64,000 bases of DNA, from NCBI RefSeq assembly GCF_963082655.1, contig NC_081554.1, positions 93,068,245-93,132,244 of the forward strand, given 5' to 3'. The notes beneath the pieces were generated by a model. The model was not told where the DNA came from and searched no databases. It worked only from the letters and a program-made list of their open reading frames with translations. The DNA comes from Stomoxys calcitrans. Lineage: Eukaryota > Arthropoda > Insecta > Diptera > Muscidae. Both the position numbers and the translations under genes were made by a program. Shown here piece after piece: positions 1 through 11,242 of this stretch; the stretch's first letter is position 1; each line of letters begins with the position of its first letter.

Positions 1-180
1 ACAAAAATTTTAATATAATATTTGAATATTTTCCATTACATTTTTAATTGGTCCAAATAAAAAATCAATTGGATATTTTGAAAAGTTCAATAATTTTTTT
101 AATTGGATCAATTACAAAATTCATTGAAAATTTGAAAAAATTCAATCATTTTTTTAATTGGATCAACTAAGATCAATTTT
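1..180. repeat. AT-rich tandem repeat, about 54-bp unit
   Basis: Three partial units follow each other. Each carries the motif TTTTTAATTGGATCAA followed by a stretch like ATTGAAAATTTGAAAA and TTCAAT. Unit starts near 41, 94 and 149 give a period of about 54 bp. The array runs off the left edge of the window, so its full length is unknown. No coding potential is seen. Confidence 0.6.
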
Positions 181-185
181 TAAGA

Positions 186-437
186 TCAATAATGGGCCTC
201 CTTTTTATAGCTGAGTTCGGACGGAGTGTCGCAGTGCGGCATATCTTTGAGGTAAAGTTTTTACATGGCTGCCACACCATGTTTTTTCAAATGACATAGT
301 TCCTCACGAATGTCGCCAGTATTAGGGGGGGATAACCAGCACTGAAAAATTTTTCAGATGTTCGCGCCTGAATGCGAACAATTGCGTTCGGCGTCATAGG
401 CGGACATGCTAACCTGTGCACTACAGTGGCCTTCACG
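186..437 (-). mobile_element. tSINE copy (tRNA-derived SINE), minus strand
   Basis: On the minus strand this reads as the tRNA-like head (near 437, GGCCACTGTAGTGCACAGG) followed by the SINE body with the hallmark CACTGCGACACTCCGTCC and ACTCAGCTATAAAAAGGAG. The same body occurs at 3512-3676, 18618-18826, 29964-30243 and 48998-49265. The B-box part near 385 is degraded and the tail is cut close to the tandem repeat on the left. Confidence 0.7.
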
Positions 438-540
438 AACATAGTACCAGCGTGTAATTATGAATGGATATTTAAATAGGTTATTCTATGTGAATACATA
501 GTCGAATGTGAATACATCATCTGTATCTGAAGTTTGAGTC

Positions 541-650
541 CGGTGGCCATCGTGGCGCAGAGGTTAGCTTGTCCATCTGTGACGCCGTAAGCCTGGGTTC
601 GAATCCTGGCGAGAACATGCGAAAAAACATTTTCTGCGGTGGTTATCTCT
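541..650 (+). mobile_element. tSINE head half, split by LINE-beta insertion
   Basis: This holds the best tRNA-like head in the window. There is an A-box-like GTGGCGCAGAGGTTAGC at about 553 and a perfect B box GGTTCGAATCC at about 596. These are internal RNA polymerase III promoter elements. The SINE stops after TATCTCT at 650 and its body resumes at 3512, so 651-3504 is an insertion. The two halves together make one SINE. Confidence 0.8.
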
Positions 651-3504
651 AGGCAGTGCAGTGACAAGAGACCCAATACAGCCTAATGAACAGGGAGCCG
701 ACGATCATCTACTCCCAAGAAGCTCATTTACTGGAGGGCCAATGGGTGAGGTCATCCAGATAAACAACCACCGGAGCGATACGGCTAACATGCAAGGCCA
801 AGGACAACCAGAAACATTGTTTCCGGGATACTAATAGGATGCGATGCGAACTCTCACCATATTTCGTGGGGTAGTAGCAAGGCGGGCCAAGCCCTTTCAG
901 AATTCTTGAATACTAACGACCTTATAACACTTATTATTGGTAACACCGCTACCTTTGTTAATAGGATTAGGGAGGAGGTATTAGATGTCAAGATATGTTC
1001 AGAAAATCTTATCGATGAGGTTCAAGATTGGAGCGTCTTCATGGAGTACTCTTCTCGAACATCGCTATATAAGGTTTAGAATGTACGGCCCTTGCCGAAG
1101 TCGATAAGCTTCCGAAATAAGGTGAAAACCAACTGGACAAAATCTGAAAGGCTACTCAGAAGGAAGACTTGAGCAAGATACTTTAGATTGTCCCAACATT
1201 GACGACAATGACAACAGGATTACGGATTATGTCAACAGGATTACGTCTGCAATAGTGGGGTCTTTTGAAGATAGTTGTCCTGGATGGTCGGGGAAATCCA
1301 CAAATCGTGATGGAAATCTGCAGACTTTATAATAGAACTCGTCGTAAAAAAGCGTCAGCTTATTAAGATGTGCATAACACACAACATAAAGAATAGATCA
1401 AGATTATCAGAGTGGTAAGACGTTCCCCATTTTTAGCGAACCGACCCATAGCGTTACTGACACCGCCGAGATGAAAAAAAGTCTTTCAAAAACCCATGTT
1501 TAAACTGAATAGTTAGTAGACTTCATGGGAGTGATAGCGGAGACAACGGAGGACATGTTGAGGCTTTTGATGGAAACGCATTTTCCACAGGATACGACGG
1601 GACTCACGGAGACGCCGGAATCTTGAAATAATGAGGTAGATCGAAGGCTTATTATAACAAAATTTATAGTAAATGAAGCCTTGAGTAGTTTCCAACCATT
1701 TAAGTCCACCGGTTGTGATGGCATATTTCCGTCGATGCTACAGAATGAGGAGCGCCAACTGGTCGCTATATTCCCAGCGTTCCTAGGAATTGCATTTATT
1801 CCGAAAGCCTGACTGGAGGCAGGCCAAGCATGGTCAAGTATTGTAGTACCAAAGGCCAACAGACCTATAAGTCGTTTTACTCAAAGTACTTTTCTCTCAA
1901 ACCCACAGAACGTTAATACCGTCATGAAGAGTAGGACGTCAAGCGAACTGCTCAAATACAACCGCATGCCTAGTTCAAACAAGGGAAGTTCGTTGGAAAC
2001 GGCCGTTCCCGAGATTGTGCATAAAATAGAATAATCCTTCTATGCCAAGACGCAAACATTGGTGGTGCATTGCATTGACATCGAGGACGCTTCTAACAAT
2101 GTAAAGGACGACACACTGATCCAATCGTTAGACCAGTACCGGGAGACTGGGTAAGGAAAAGGTTGACAAATTGTTGGTCCCATGACACAAAGATATGGGA
2201 CAAAGTGGCACAGGGCCACATAGGAGTATTTTATCGTCACTCCTATGGGTGACCATCATTGATAACCTATTGCGGAAGTTGACTGAGGAGGGATTTGAGC
2301 CTGTCTGTTTTTCAAACAATGTTATAATACTTCTACGGGATAGCAATTCGAATCAGCTATACCGAAAGTGTCTTGGAAATGGCATTCGTCTGGGCTAGAC
2401 CTTCGGTTCTCAATGCTAACCCAGGGAAGCCTGAAATCTACCTGTTCAGAAGGAAGACGAAGGAGGGTGAATTTGACCCATAACGATTTCACAGATGTTG
2501 GACACTTTCTAGACGGACCGTAGGCTCGAAATAGGTCCTGAATCCGAGAATAGTCCACTGGCTCTACAGGAGGTGCGTGATTAGACCAATACTTATTTAC
2601 GCCTCAGTATTTTGGTGGACTGCTATGGAGAAAAAGTGCAACATAGCAATAATATAATAGGTTCAGAGAACACGTTGTCCTGGCATAGGCGGGGCGATGA
2701 GAAATACGCCCACTAGGGCACCGGCGACTATTAGGCATCAGACCCTGAGACGATACTGGAGGTCGAGTTCGAGGCACTACTACCAACTATTATCATTTGG
2801 AAATTTTTGGTACACGGACTATGATTCAAGGTTAGAAGACAGAGTGTGTCGGGGAGTCCTCTTTGAAACCTCAGGGACTGTAATCTGTTGCCGACTGCCT
2901 CAACATAATAGGGTCCTGAAGGCGATATTCGGACGATCGCGGAATGCATGAGGTAGTGTGGTGTTAACTTGAGGACATCGAATGTAAATATCTTTACGGA
3001 CAGTACATTGTGAGACGAACAGTCTTTGAGTATAAGAAGAATATTAACTCTTTCTCTGGTTAATTCGAATATTCTCGGGTGATGCAATCCGAGTTTAGGG
3101 CGAGAGCCTAGAACTACGAAAATACTATGTGGAGGTTCAGATCCTTAAAAGATGAGACTATAACTGAAAGAAAGTAAAAAGGCGATAGCTTTCGGTATCA
3201 AAACGGGATATATAGGACTACGAGGTCATTTATGCAAAATATATTCAGCAAGTAATAGCGTGTGTAGTGTATATGGGCCTGGATTTTGCGGCCAACAGTC
3301 ACCTGCGTTTATGTGGGGACACAGTACCAGGCATGAACCGACTTAGTAGCATGGTATGGAGAACAATCAATGATGTTGCAGCAGCACGGAATTCCTGAAT
3401 TTTTAGTAATTAGAGCGCACAACAAGCCGATTACTGGCTTGTGTATGTCCATTGTGGCACTGGTCGCATTAATATACGCACCCTATTTACAACCTAACCT
3501 AACA
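651..3504 (+). mobile_element. LINE-beta copy, decayed endonuclease-RT-RNase H non-LTR retrotransposon
   Basis: This is a dead ORF2 of a non-LTR retrotransposon. An endonuclease piece is readable at about 830-1075 (GCDANSHH..WGSS, then GNTATFVNRIREEVLDV). Reverse transcriptase starts at about 1690 (PFKSTGCDGIFPSMLQ). The catalytic block near 2200-2340 reads LSSLLWVTIIDNLL and then FSNN where an active enzyme has an F/YADD box, so the active site is lost. A region shared with the copy at 33683-35098 (DCYGEK, ENTLSWHRR) follows. The 3' end has GCGCACAACAAGCCGATTAC and then CCTAACCTAAC. Many stops and frameshifts are present and no ORF1 is seen. The copy is flanked by the 7-bp duplication TATCTCT (644-650 and 3505-3511). 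RNase H and the tail match the other LINE-beta copies. I place the family in the RNase H-bearing I/LOA/R1 group; the exact clade is uncertain. Confidence 0.8.
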
Positions 3505-3511
3505 TATCTCT

Positions 3512-3676
3512 CCTAATGATGGCGACATTTGTGATGTACTGTGCCATTTGAGAAAATGGTATGGCAGCTGCTGCTGCTTACTGTTCGGACTCGGCTATAA
3601 AAAAGAGGTCCCTTATCATTGAACTAAAAAATTCAATTGGTAAGTTTGCCCCCTGTTCCTTAATTTTTGTGGGAAA
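3512..3676 (+). mobile_element. tSINE body half, continuation of 541-650
   Basis: The SINE body resumes with CCTAATGATGGCGACATTTG, then CGGACTCGGCTATAAAAAAG and the tail block GCCCCCTGTTCCTTAA. It is the same element as the head at 541-650. Confidence 0.75.
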
Positions 3677-4784
3677 ATTGGAGTTTTGAATTTTGAGTCT
3701 AGAAAAGAGACGAAAATATTATTCCAAATACTTGACAAATACGATTCATGCTTCATGGAGTTCACATCAATATACAACGTTTAGACTTTTTGTTAACGAT
3801 ATTTTTTGGGAGTTCACTGTTATTACCTCTGCAGAATGCAGAATAAATGAAACGGAATTCAGCGTCTGTGAATGAAGTTTTGAATCTACATACATGCAGT
3901 TAAAAAATCTCTGGCTGCAATAAAAAAGTTTAAAACCAGTTGCAGATCTCGCAAAACCAGCCGGCAGTTTGTTAACGACAGAGATTTCTTTTGCCGTTTT
4001 GGTGTTATTGCGCCAAGTTAACGTGGCCAACTAAACAATTTGCTCTACAACAATTTTTATTGGCCATTCAATTGAAGCTCTTTTTCTATGTGGCATTCTT
4101 TGCCGCTTTTCTTCAACGCCTCGAACATACCATACTGAGAGATATTTGTAAACAACTTAAAACGCACACCTAGACCTCCTTCTGTCTCCCGCCAAGCAAA
4201 AATTCCAACTGGAAAAGGTTTTCTTTTTACTGGAAGCGTTTTGGTGTGTATTCTGGAAAAACAAGAAAACTGGAGAAAATAAATGCGCTATTGCAACCAA
4301 CAGCAAACAAAGAGAAGAAACAGAGATACATACTCACAAAGAAAAAATGACACAGGCGACAAACGCACATTGGGGGACATTTCTAAAGAGTAAACTTTCA
4401 AATGTTCGAGTCCACCACCATGGGTCATGTTTAGGAAGTGATTTTAAGGACACCATTTCAAGAAGAAGAAATCAAATAACGAACTAAATATGTCGGAACA
4501 TAAACATATATATAAATATCATAAACATAAATATCATAAACAGAAATCAGTTTACTTGGGATTATGTATGTGCCGAATTGTAGCGTGAATGAACGAAAAT
4601 CGTTCAAAAAAAAAATAAATTTGTTGATTTTCTACTTCGAGACAAAGCCTACTGAAATCGGAAGTTTACCGATGCATTTCTTAGAAATCGATTCAAATAC
4701 CAATGTAGAAAATTTTTTGAAACTTTGGATATCCACCACCACGGATATACTACAATACCTATTTTGTGGAAATGAGATGAAGCT
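3677..4784. other. Single-copy DNA, no gene seen
   Basis: I see no repeat family and no open frame with a recognisable product here. Short frames at 3693-3875 and 4564-4800 lack homology that I can name. An A-rich tract runs from about 4250 to 4560. It may be intergenic. Confidence 0.4.
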
Positions 4785-5750
4785 AGTAAGAGCGTGCTAA
4801 GTTCGGCCGGGACGAATCTTATATACCCTCCACCATGGATCGCAGTTGTCGAGTATCTCTTTTAAGGCAAACAGGGGAGAAAAGAAAAGAATTGCTATAA
4901 TATTGGAGCTATATCAAGTTATGGTCCAATTCGGACCATAATTGATTTGGTTGTTGGAGACCATAGTAGAAGTCATTGTGTAAAATTTCATCCAATTCGA
5001 GTAAGAATTGCGCCTTAAAGTTGCTCAAGAAGTAAAATAGAGAGATCGGTTTATTCGGTTTATCCGATTCGGACAATATTTAACACGCATGTTGAAGGTC
5101 ATTGGAGAAGCCGTTGTAGAAAATGTCAGTCAAATCGGATAAGAATTACGCCCTCTGGAGGTTCTAGAAGTCAAGATTCCAGACTGGTTTAAATGGAGCT
5201 ATATCAGGTTATGGATCGATTTGAACCATATTTAGCACAGTTATTAAAAGTCATAACAAAACACGTCATGAAAAATTTCAGCCAAATCGGATAAAAATTG
5301 CGCCCTCTAGTGGCTCAAGAAGTCAAGATTCAAGATCGGTTTATGTGGCAGCTATATCAGGATATGGACCGATTTTTGGAAGTCATACCAAAACACTCTG
5401 TGCAAAATTTCAGCCAAATTGGATAGAACTTGCGCCCTCTAGACGCTCATGAAGTCAATACACCAGTTGGATTATATGACAGCTATATCAAGTTATGAAC
5501 CGATTTCAACCATACTCAGTTGTTGAAAGTCACAATAAAACACCTCATGCAAAATTTCCGCCAAATCGGATAAGAATTGTGCCCTCTAGTGGCTCAAGAA
5601 GTCAAGAACCAAGATCGGTTTATATGGCAGCTATATCAAAACATGGACCGATATAGCCCGTTTACAATCCCAACGGACCTACGTGTGTGCTTTCGATAGA
5701 CCGACGGAAGGACGGACTTGAAATCACAGAAATCGTATTGTTTGGACCCA
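4785..5750 (-). mobile_element. R153-A element, 3' hairpin at left
   Basis: The left end has GAGCGTGCTAAGTTCGGCCG with the hairpin-forming TTCGGCCGGGACGAA, then TATATACCCTCCACCATGG. Several modules follow, each with GGTTTATATGGCAGCTATAT, a GACCGAT box and CAAAATTTCAGCCAAATCGG. The module order and sequence match the better copy at 38347-39543. The distal core is degraded (GACCGACGGAAGGACGGAC near 5700) and the far terminus is missing. Confidence 0.75.
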
Positions 5751-5844
5751 AAAAATTATTTGGCAAGATTGGGTTTATACACATATAGATATTAAATATT
5801 GTCTTGAAAAACTAATTGCTAAAAATTGTTTGGCATCGGATAAC

Positions 5845-5996
5845 AAATACGCTCTAGGCCCATGAAAATTTCTCATATATCAACGAGTGCTGTCCAATTC
5901 AATTTTAAGCTCTATGATAAGTGGCTTGCTTTTTAAAGCAGAGTCCGAGCGGAGTGCCGCTGTGCGACACCTCTTTGGAGAGAAGTTTTTACATGG
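5845..5996 (-). mobile_element. tSINE body fragment
   Basis: On the minus strand this carries the SINE block with the TGTCGCACAGCGGCACTCCG region and the tail side at left. The head is missing. At 5996 it passes directly into an R153-A module. Confidence 0.6.
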
Positions 5997-6408
5997 AGCT
6001 ATATCAGGTTTTGTACCGATTCTATTCCATAGAAAACATCATAGTACAAAATTTCAGCCAAATCGGATAAAAATTGCGCTCGTTAAGACTCTAGAAGGAG
6101 ATCGGTTTATATGGAAGCTATATCAAAACATAGACCGATATGGCCCATTTACAATCCCTACCCTACCTATCCAAGAAGAAGTTTTTGTGCAAAAGTTTCT
6201 GTTCAAGCGGCTAGCTTTACTCTGTCGATAGTAGTACGAGTATAGCTTGATTTGTACAGACTGACAGAAAGGTGGATAGACAGGTCTGACAAGGCTAGAT
6301 CGGCTTAAAATGTCATGACGATTAAGAATACATACATTATATGGGGTCCTAGACCAATGATTAAGTTAGTATACCCCTTTCCTACGGCGGCGAGTATAGT
6401 ATAGGATC
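5997..6408 (-). mobile_element. R153-A fragment, 5' part
   Basis: It holds one and a half modules (AGCTATATCAGG, CAAAATTTCAGCCAAATCGG), then the CAAGCGGCTAGCTTTACTC block, a core-like stretch with GACAGGTCTGACAAGGCTAG, and a terminal GTATACCCC..CGGCGGCGAGTATA. The end is recognisable but mutated. Confidence 0.65.
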
Positions 6409-6419
6409 AGTATAATTTA

Positions 6420-6954
6420 TTTCTATTTTATGGCAACTATACCTAAATATGGACTGATTTAGACTACATTGGGAAGATATGTCAAAGTTCGTATTTAACT
6501 TTAGTAGCAATCGGGAAATAAATTCGGTTTTTATGTATCACAAACTCTTAATAGGGAGATCAACTTTTTATAGGCCCAATACCTTAAATTGGAAGATCTA
6601 TCTACATGGCAGCAATAACGTATAGGATTCGAACTGAACCATACTAGGCCGAGATATTTGGGAGTCTAAAACAACTACCTGCTCCAAATTTTAGTGAAAT
6701 TGAGCAATAAATTCGCATTTTATGGGTCCTTAACTCTCAAACGGAAGATCAGTCTATATCGAATTTTGGTCCGATCTGTAAAATATTTGACAAGTATGTG
6801 TTGGGATCTATTGAAACTCTATCTTTTCAAAATTGGTCTATTGGGGGGCTTTATTGCAATCTAGTGCATTATGACACATTCTAAAAATGTATCTGCATAT
6901 CGTAAAAAAATTATCTGAACAAAACTTTTAGATCAATATCTTCATTTTTATACC
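6420..6954. repeat. Divergent R153-like sequence
   Basis: It repeats phrases such as GGAAGATCTATCTACATGGC and GGAAGATCAGTCTATATCG at roughly module spacing, but differs from A, B and C. It is probably an old or separate subfamily. Confidence 0.4.
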
Positions 6955-7060
6955 CTATACCACTATCTTGGCACAGGGTGGTAAAGCTTTGGGCATTTGT
7001 TTGAAGAAAGAGAGCTAAACCCATTCATAAGTATACCGATCGACTCATTTTTCATCCAAT
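6955..7060 (+). mobile_element. R153-C 5' terminal fragment
   Basis: It starts TATACCCTATACCAC..GGCACAGGGTGG and runs to AAGTATACCGATCGACTC. This is the reverse complement of the right end of the copy at 49719-50513 (GAGTCGATCGGTATACTTA). Confidence 0.5.
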
Positions 7061-7194
7061 CATGCTCAAATTTGGCACTGTGTTTTTTTGGCATTGATAC
7101 GAAGCCTGTTGTAATTCGAAGAAATCGGTTCGGATTTGGATATTCGTTCGATTTGGACTAATATTTAATAATGTTGTCACTTTTAAACTGATTC

Positions 7195-8000
7195 ACCAGA
7201 AATGTGGCATGAACGATTTTGTTATGCCTTCCAACATTGCTGTTAAATATATAAGTGTAAATCGGGCGATACGTATATATGGGAGCTATATGCGCATCTG
7301 AACCGATTCTGTTAAAATTGAGGAGAGATGAAAAGATATTTAATTAAACAATTGTTACCAAATTCCATGGGGATCGAAAGTACATATATATGGAACCTAT
7401 ATCTGAATCTGAACCAATTTGGATGAAATTTAACATAGGTTTTCAAATGAGTTTAAGACCCAGCATATCAAATTGGTTAAAATTTGGGGTAACTACGACT
7501 ATTTAAGTAAAAATCGAGCGATATCTATGAGAGTTATATCTAAATCTGCAACTATTTTCACCAATATTCATAGTATTTGTCCCTTATCTAAAAAAGTGAT
7601 ATGTTTCGTGATGATTAGCCCTATAAGTGAAAATCGCGCGGTACATATATATGGAACCTATATCTAAATCTGAACCAATTTGGATAAAATTTAACAAAGG
7701 TTTTAAAATGGATTTAAGGCCACGCCATACCAAATCGTTTAAAATTTGGGGTAACTACGACTATTTATTGTAAGTAAAAATTGGGTGATATCTATGAGAG
7801 TTATATCTAAATCTGCAACGATTTTCACCAAAATTCATAGAATTTGCCTCTAGCCTAAAAAACGTGATGTTTCGTGATGATTAGATAACAAATACGGTCT
7901 GTACCTTGATTACAAAACACGAACAGATAGACAGGCGGAATCGCGGCTAGACGGACATGACTAGATCTAACTAAGAAGTAATTTTGAGTCGATCGGTATG
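7195..8000 (-). mobile_element. R153-C copy with a duplicated ~265-bp block
   Basis: Two near-identical blocks lie in tandem, starting at 7381 and 7642. Each begins TACATATATATGGAACCTAT and contains GATATCTATGAGAGTTATAT. The right end has the degraded core (GACGGACATGACTAGATCTA) and GAGTCGATCGGTATGCTA, as in other R153-C copies. The hairpin end is missing. Confidence 0.6.
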
Positions 8001-8239
8001 CTATAAACTGCCAATGTTGTAGCTCGAGGTCTAACATGTGCTTAATTAACATAAAGTGCCTTAGAAATGTTTCCTCTCTGATCAAATTGAATTCCAAAAC
8101 GTAAAATCCTTCAATTGATCGCAAAAAATGCACTTCTTCTAATTTTGGAAGCCGGCACGTGTTATCGTTAACCGGTCGCCACAATATTTCGTATTTCGCT
8201 TATTAGGATCAAAAGAAAAACAAAATGGAGAGTATGCGT

Positions 8240-8640
8240 TAAAAAAAACAATTTTTGTGTTTTGGGACACTCTAATGTATATGCATCACCTGATTTTCAC
8301 CATTAGAGCCTTTGTCAGCGAATTTTGTAACAAATTTTCTCAAAACTTTGCGTGTGTACCAATTTGGTCGAAATAGGTCAGGCAGGACTTGGCACGAAGG
8401 GTGCTTTTATGACTCTTCAGATCTTTGGTGAATTTCATATCAATCTGTTCAGTTATATTTCTGTCCCATATATATGTATCTCCCGATTTTCCTCTGTGGG
8501 GCCTATGCAAAAGCATTTATCAACCGAACTTCTCAAAACTAAGCACAGCGATTTCCTCCATGTACGGAATTTGGTCGAGATTCTTTGTGTCGACATTGCT
8601 GACTTACCAAATTTTGTGTAGGGTACAAAAGCTCAGCTAT
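8240..8640 (+). mobile_element. R153-C-like fragment
   Basis: It has CATATATATGTATCTCCCGA and TCGAAATAGGTCAGGCAGG-type phrases in module-like arrangement (CACCTGATTTTCACC, then ATCTCCCGATTTTCC). Similarity is to the reverse strand of R153-C modules. No terminus is recognisable. Confidence 0.4.
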
Positions 8641-8691
8641 ACCGACTCATGTAAAGGGATTTCAACCGGTAGATGGACGGACCGTCATCAC

Positions 8692-9240
8692 TAGGTTTGG
8701 TTCAAGTGGCAGTCTGCCATCAGACTCACTTAGAAGTTTTGGTCCATTGTGATACCACAGGAATAAGAGAAGGAAGATGCCTACAAGTTCCTACCGTTCA
8801 ACCATCCAGATCGCTGTCAAAAGCCCAACAACTAGCAAATGTTTACATCCGCTAAATAAGACAAGTTCTCAAAGAAACAAGAACTTAAAGCGGAACTCCT
8901 CCTGACTGCCAGTGCGGGACACACACTATAGTCTATAGTCTCTTCTTCCTCGACAGCTTCTGCAAAATGTTTTCCGATCAGACAGTGACATGTCATGAAG
9001 GACACAAAGACTAAGACGTCTGTTCTAGCCAGCGACAGCAAAGCGGTAGACCTCTTCCAGTCTAGATTAGGCCATATAATTTTATATGACCGTCTGTCGT
9101 TCGTTGCCCTTCGGGCATGATCTTGAAGACCTATCTTACATACCGCAGAAGGGCATATCCTAGTGCCTAGATTCGCAAGCTCGTCTGCTCTACAATTCCC
9201 TGGAAAATAACAGGAAACAGGACTACAGTGATTAAGAGTC
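8692..9240 (-). mobile_element. LINE-alpha 3' fragment
   Basis: On the minus strand this runs from the end of RNase H (CRADELANLGT) to the 3' untranslated end. Conceptual translation shows the C-terminal Cys/His motif piece MTCHCLIGKHFAEAVEEEE and then CPALAVRRSS..SCFFENLSYLADVNI. The 3' end carries CAGTCTGCCATCAGACTCAC (+ strand as written), shared with the other LINE-alpha copies. The usual (CCTAA)n tail is reduced to a single CTAGG-like remnant. It is truncated upstream within RNase H. Confidence 0.75.
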
Positions 9241-9880
9241 TTACAACGTTCAAAAATGTATGAACTCTGTGTATACGGAATGGGAAATTTGACGGCTTTC
9301 AAACGGAATGAAAAAATGAATATACCCCCATCCTTCTGTAATGGATATAAATATAGGAGAGTATAAGCTTGATAATACGAAGCTTCCTATATATAGCCAA
9401 GTCCAAAAAGGATGCCGCAGAGCAATACCTTTTGTAGGGAAATTTTATATGGCTGACACGCTATATTTGGTTATCAGGCTGGTTCCAACAAGTAAAACCA
9501 GCCTGATGATTGGAATGAGTCTATGATTGAGGAAGCTATACGGAATATTCACTTGTCATTGGCCCCTTGGAATTCATGTAAAGAGAATTGGTTACAATTT
9601 CTTCTACAGAAGTTTCGAGAAGTTTATTAACACCTCGAATCATCTACTGGATATAGTATAAATATTTGCTTCTGTCCGTCTATCCGATAGTAGTCACCGT
9701 ATAACGCTATCAGCTTGAAATTTTGCATAACTACTTCTTATTGCTGTAGATCTTTGGGGATTTCAAATGGGCTATATCGAGTAAGATATATATATAAATA
9801 TATGTTTAGTTGGAGGTCATCCGACTTGCAGCTTCGGTTACTTACCACTTCACTCGGTTCCCTTAGGTCCATTTTGATCG
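9241..9880. other. Patchwork of short R153-like remnants, no gene
   Basis: It includes AATATACCCCCATCCTTCTG (an R153-B-like end near 9320), a GCCGCAGAGCAATACC stretch, and TTGAAATTTTGCATAACTAC with GGGCTATATCG at 9715-9780 (module remnants). None is long enough to assign. A 12-bp hairpin at 9473-9507 is listed separately. Confidence 0.35.
9473..9507. repeat. Perfect 12-bp inverted repeat, 11-nt loop
   Basis: The left arm ATCAGGCTGGTT (9473-9484) and right arm AACCAGCCTGAT (9496-9507) are exact complements around CCAACAAGTAA. No terminator-like T run follows. Confidence 0.6.
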
Positions 9881-10786
9881 CCCTAGAAGAATGTAGAAGA
9901 GGAAGAGAAGATAGAGATACACCACACCACGGTGCAAAAGAATGGAAACGACATACTAAGTGCCCGGAGGGTATCCTGGCATGAAAAGAGGTGGTCACCC
10001 ATTATCCCGTGTCTTCTCGCCGTATTGCGGGACAGTGACACAAAAGGTACTCGACCGTCTCCAATTTCTCCTCGATATCGCACACGCTGCAGGAGTCTGT
10101 CGCTTCCTGCGTCCAGCACGACGTCATAGACCTGATGTTGGAACAAGCAGTCATATTCTTATCAGCAGTGCAAAGTCATTCTTACTCAGTCCCAGTATAA
10201 TCGACGCACAGTGGGATAGAATCGAATAAATTGGTTAAAAAATGCCATTTGAGAAGGGATAGAGATATATCTTTGAAATAAATCGCTTAGAGCTGAAGTG
10301 TTATTGAGATTATGTGCAAAATTTCAAGATCCTATGTGGTTCAAACGCCTCTGGGCAGAACCCTCCACAGAAAATTTGCTAAAACGCGCCGATTTTGAAA
10401 TCACATTTTCCCAGAATTGAGTATTTTGGATATTTTTTTGTGAAAAATTAAGAAAAAAAAAAGAATTTTTGAAAACGGATCACAAATAAAGATTTTGCAG
10501 TCCAACAAATTTTTCAATGCCGATGTGACCAGCTTTAGAGCGAAATACTCGCCACAACGCCTTCTTAATCTTACAACCGACAACACCACCCATGCTTCAT
10601 CGTAGAAGATATCCATCCGTAGCACGATGTAAGCCAATTAGCAATCCCTTCGTTCCCCACCTACCCTCCATAGCCTAGAACTCAGCAGAACCTAACATCC
10701 TATTTCACAGTTTGAAGAAGATCTAGGCATCTTCTAACCAATCTCGACCTATATGGTCAAATGACAGAACCTTCAACGGAGCCTGA
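9881..10786. other. Unassigned DNA with short overlapping frames
   Basis: Between 9883 and 10229 both strands hold frames of 60-90 codons. This may mean a decayed coding transposon, but I recognise no motif. From 10231 to 10786 I see only AT-rich DNA with a weak module-like phrase near 10310 (GTGCAAAATTTCAAGATCC). Confidence 0.3.
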
Positions 10787-10826
10787 CTGCCCACGTATAT
10801 CGTTACAGTATGATATACGTGGGCAG
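10787..10826. repeat. Perfect 15-bp inverted repeat, 10-nt loop
   Basis: The left arm CTGCCCACGTATATC (10787-10801) and right arm GATATACGTGGGCAG (10812-10826) pair without mismatch around GTTACAGTAT. The role is unknown. Confidence 0.7.
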
Positions 10827-10922
10827 AGACCGTCTACAGTTCCGACAGAACTGCGAAGACCTCAGTCTAAAACGCGCTGTTTGTATGATTTCAAGGATTT
10901 CAATGGAGAGTTCTGGGGCGGT

Positions 10923-11202
10923 GCTCATATAGATATGTTCGTCCGATTTGCAGTAATAATGCAATAAAATGGTTATTTGTTAACCGCTGCCATATATACA
11001 TATCGCCCGATTTTCACTTCCATGGTCACTGCAGTCGCATTTATTAATTAATTTTCCCAAAATTTTATACAGCGCTTTCCCCGATGACTACCACAATATC
11101 TAAGAAGTTTGCTCAAAATCGGTTCAGATTTAGATATAGCTCATATAGATATGTTCGTCCGATTTGCAGTAATAATGCAATAAAATGGTTATTTGTTAAC
11201 CG
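10923..11202. repeat. 64-bp perfect direct repeat flanking an R153-C-like fragment
   Basis: The sequence from GCTCATATAGATATGTTCG to TTGTTAACCG occurs at 10923-10986 and again at 11139-11202 with no difference that I can find. The 152 bp between contain CATATATACATATCGCCCGA and CAGATTTAGATATAGC, which are R153-C-like module phrases. The copies are 216 bp apart. Confidence 0.7.
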
Positions 11203-11242
11203 AATCCCTTGAAATTTGGTACGAAGGATTTTCTCTTGTTTT

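Noticed and set aside
553..606. tRNA gene from A and B boxes
   Set aside because: No acceptor or anticodon stem closes, and the same head recurs with a fixed SINE body elsewhere.
3486..3503. Interstitial telomere from CCTAA repeats
   Set aside because: Only two to four units, always at LINE 3' ends, so they are element tails.
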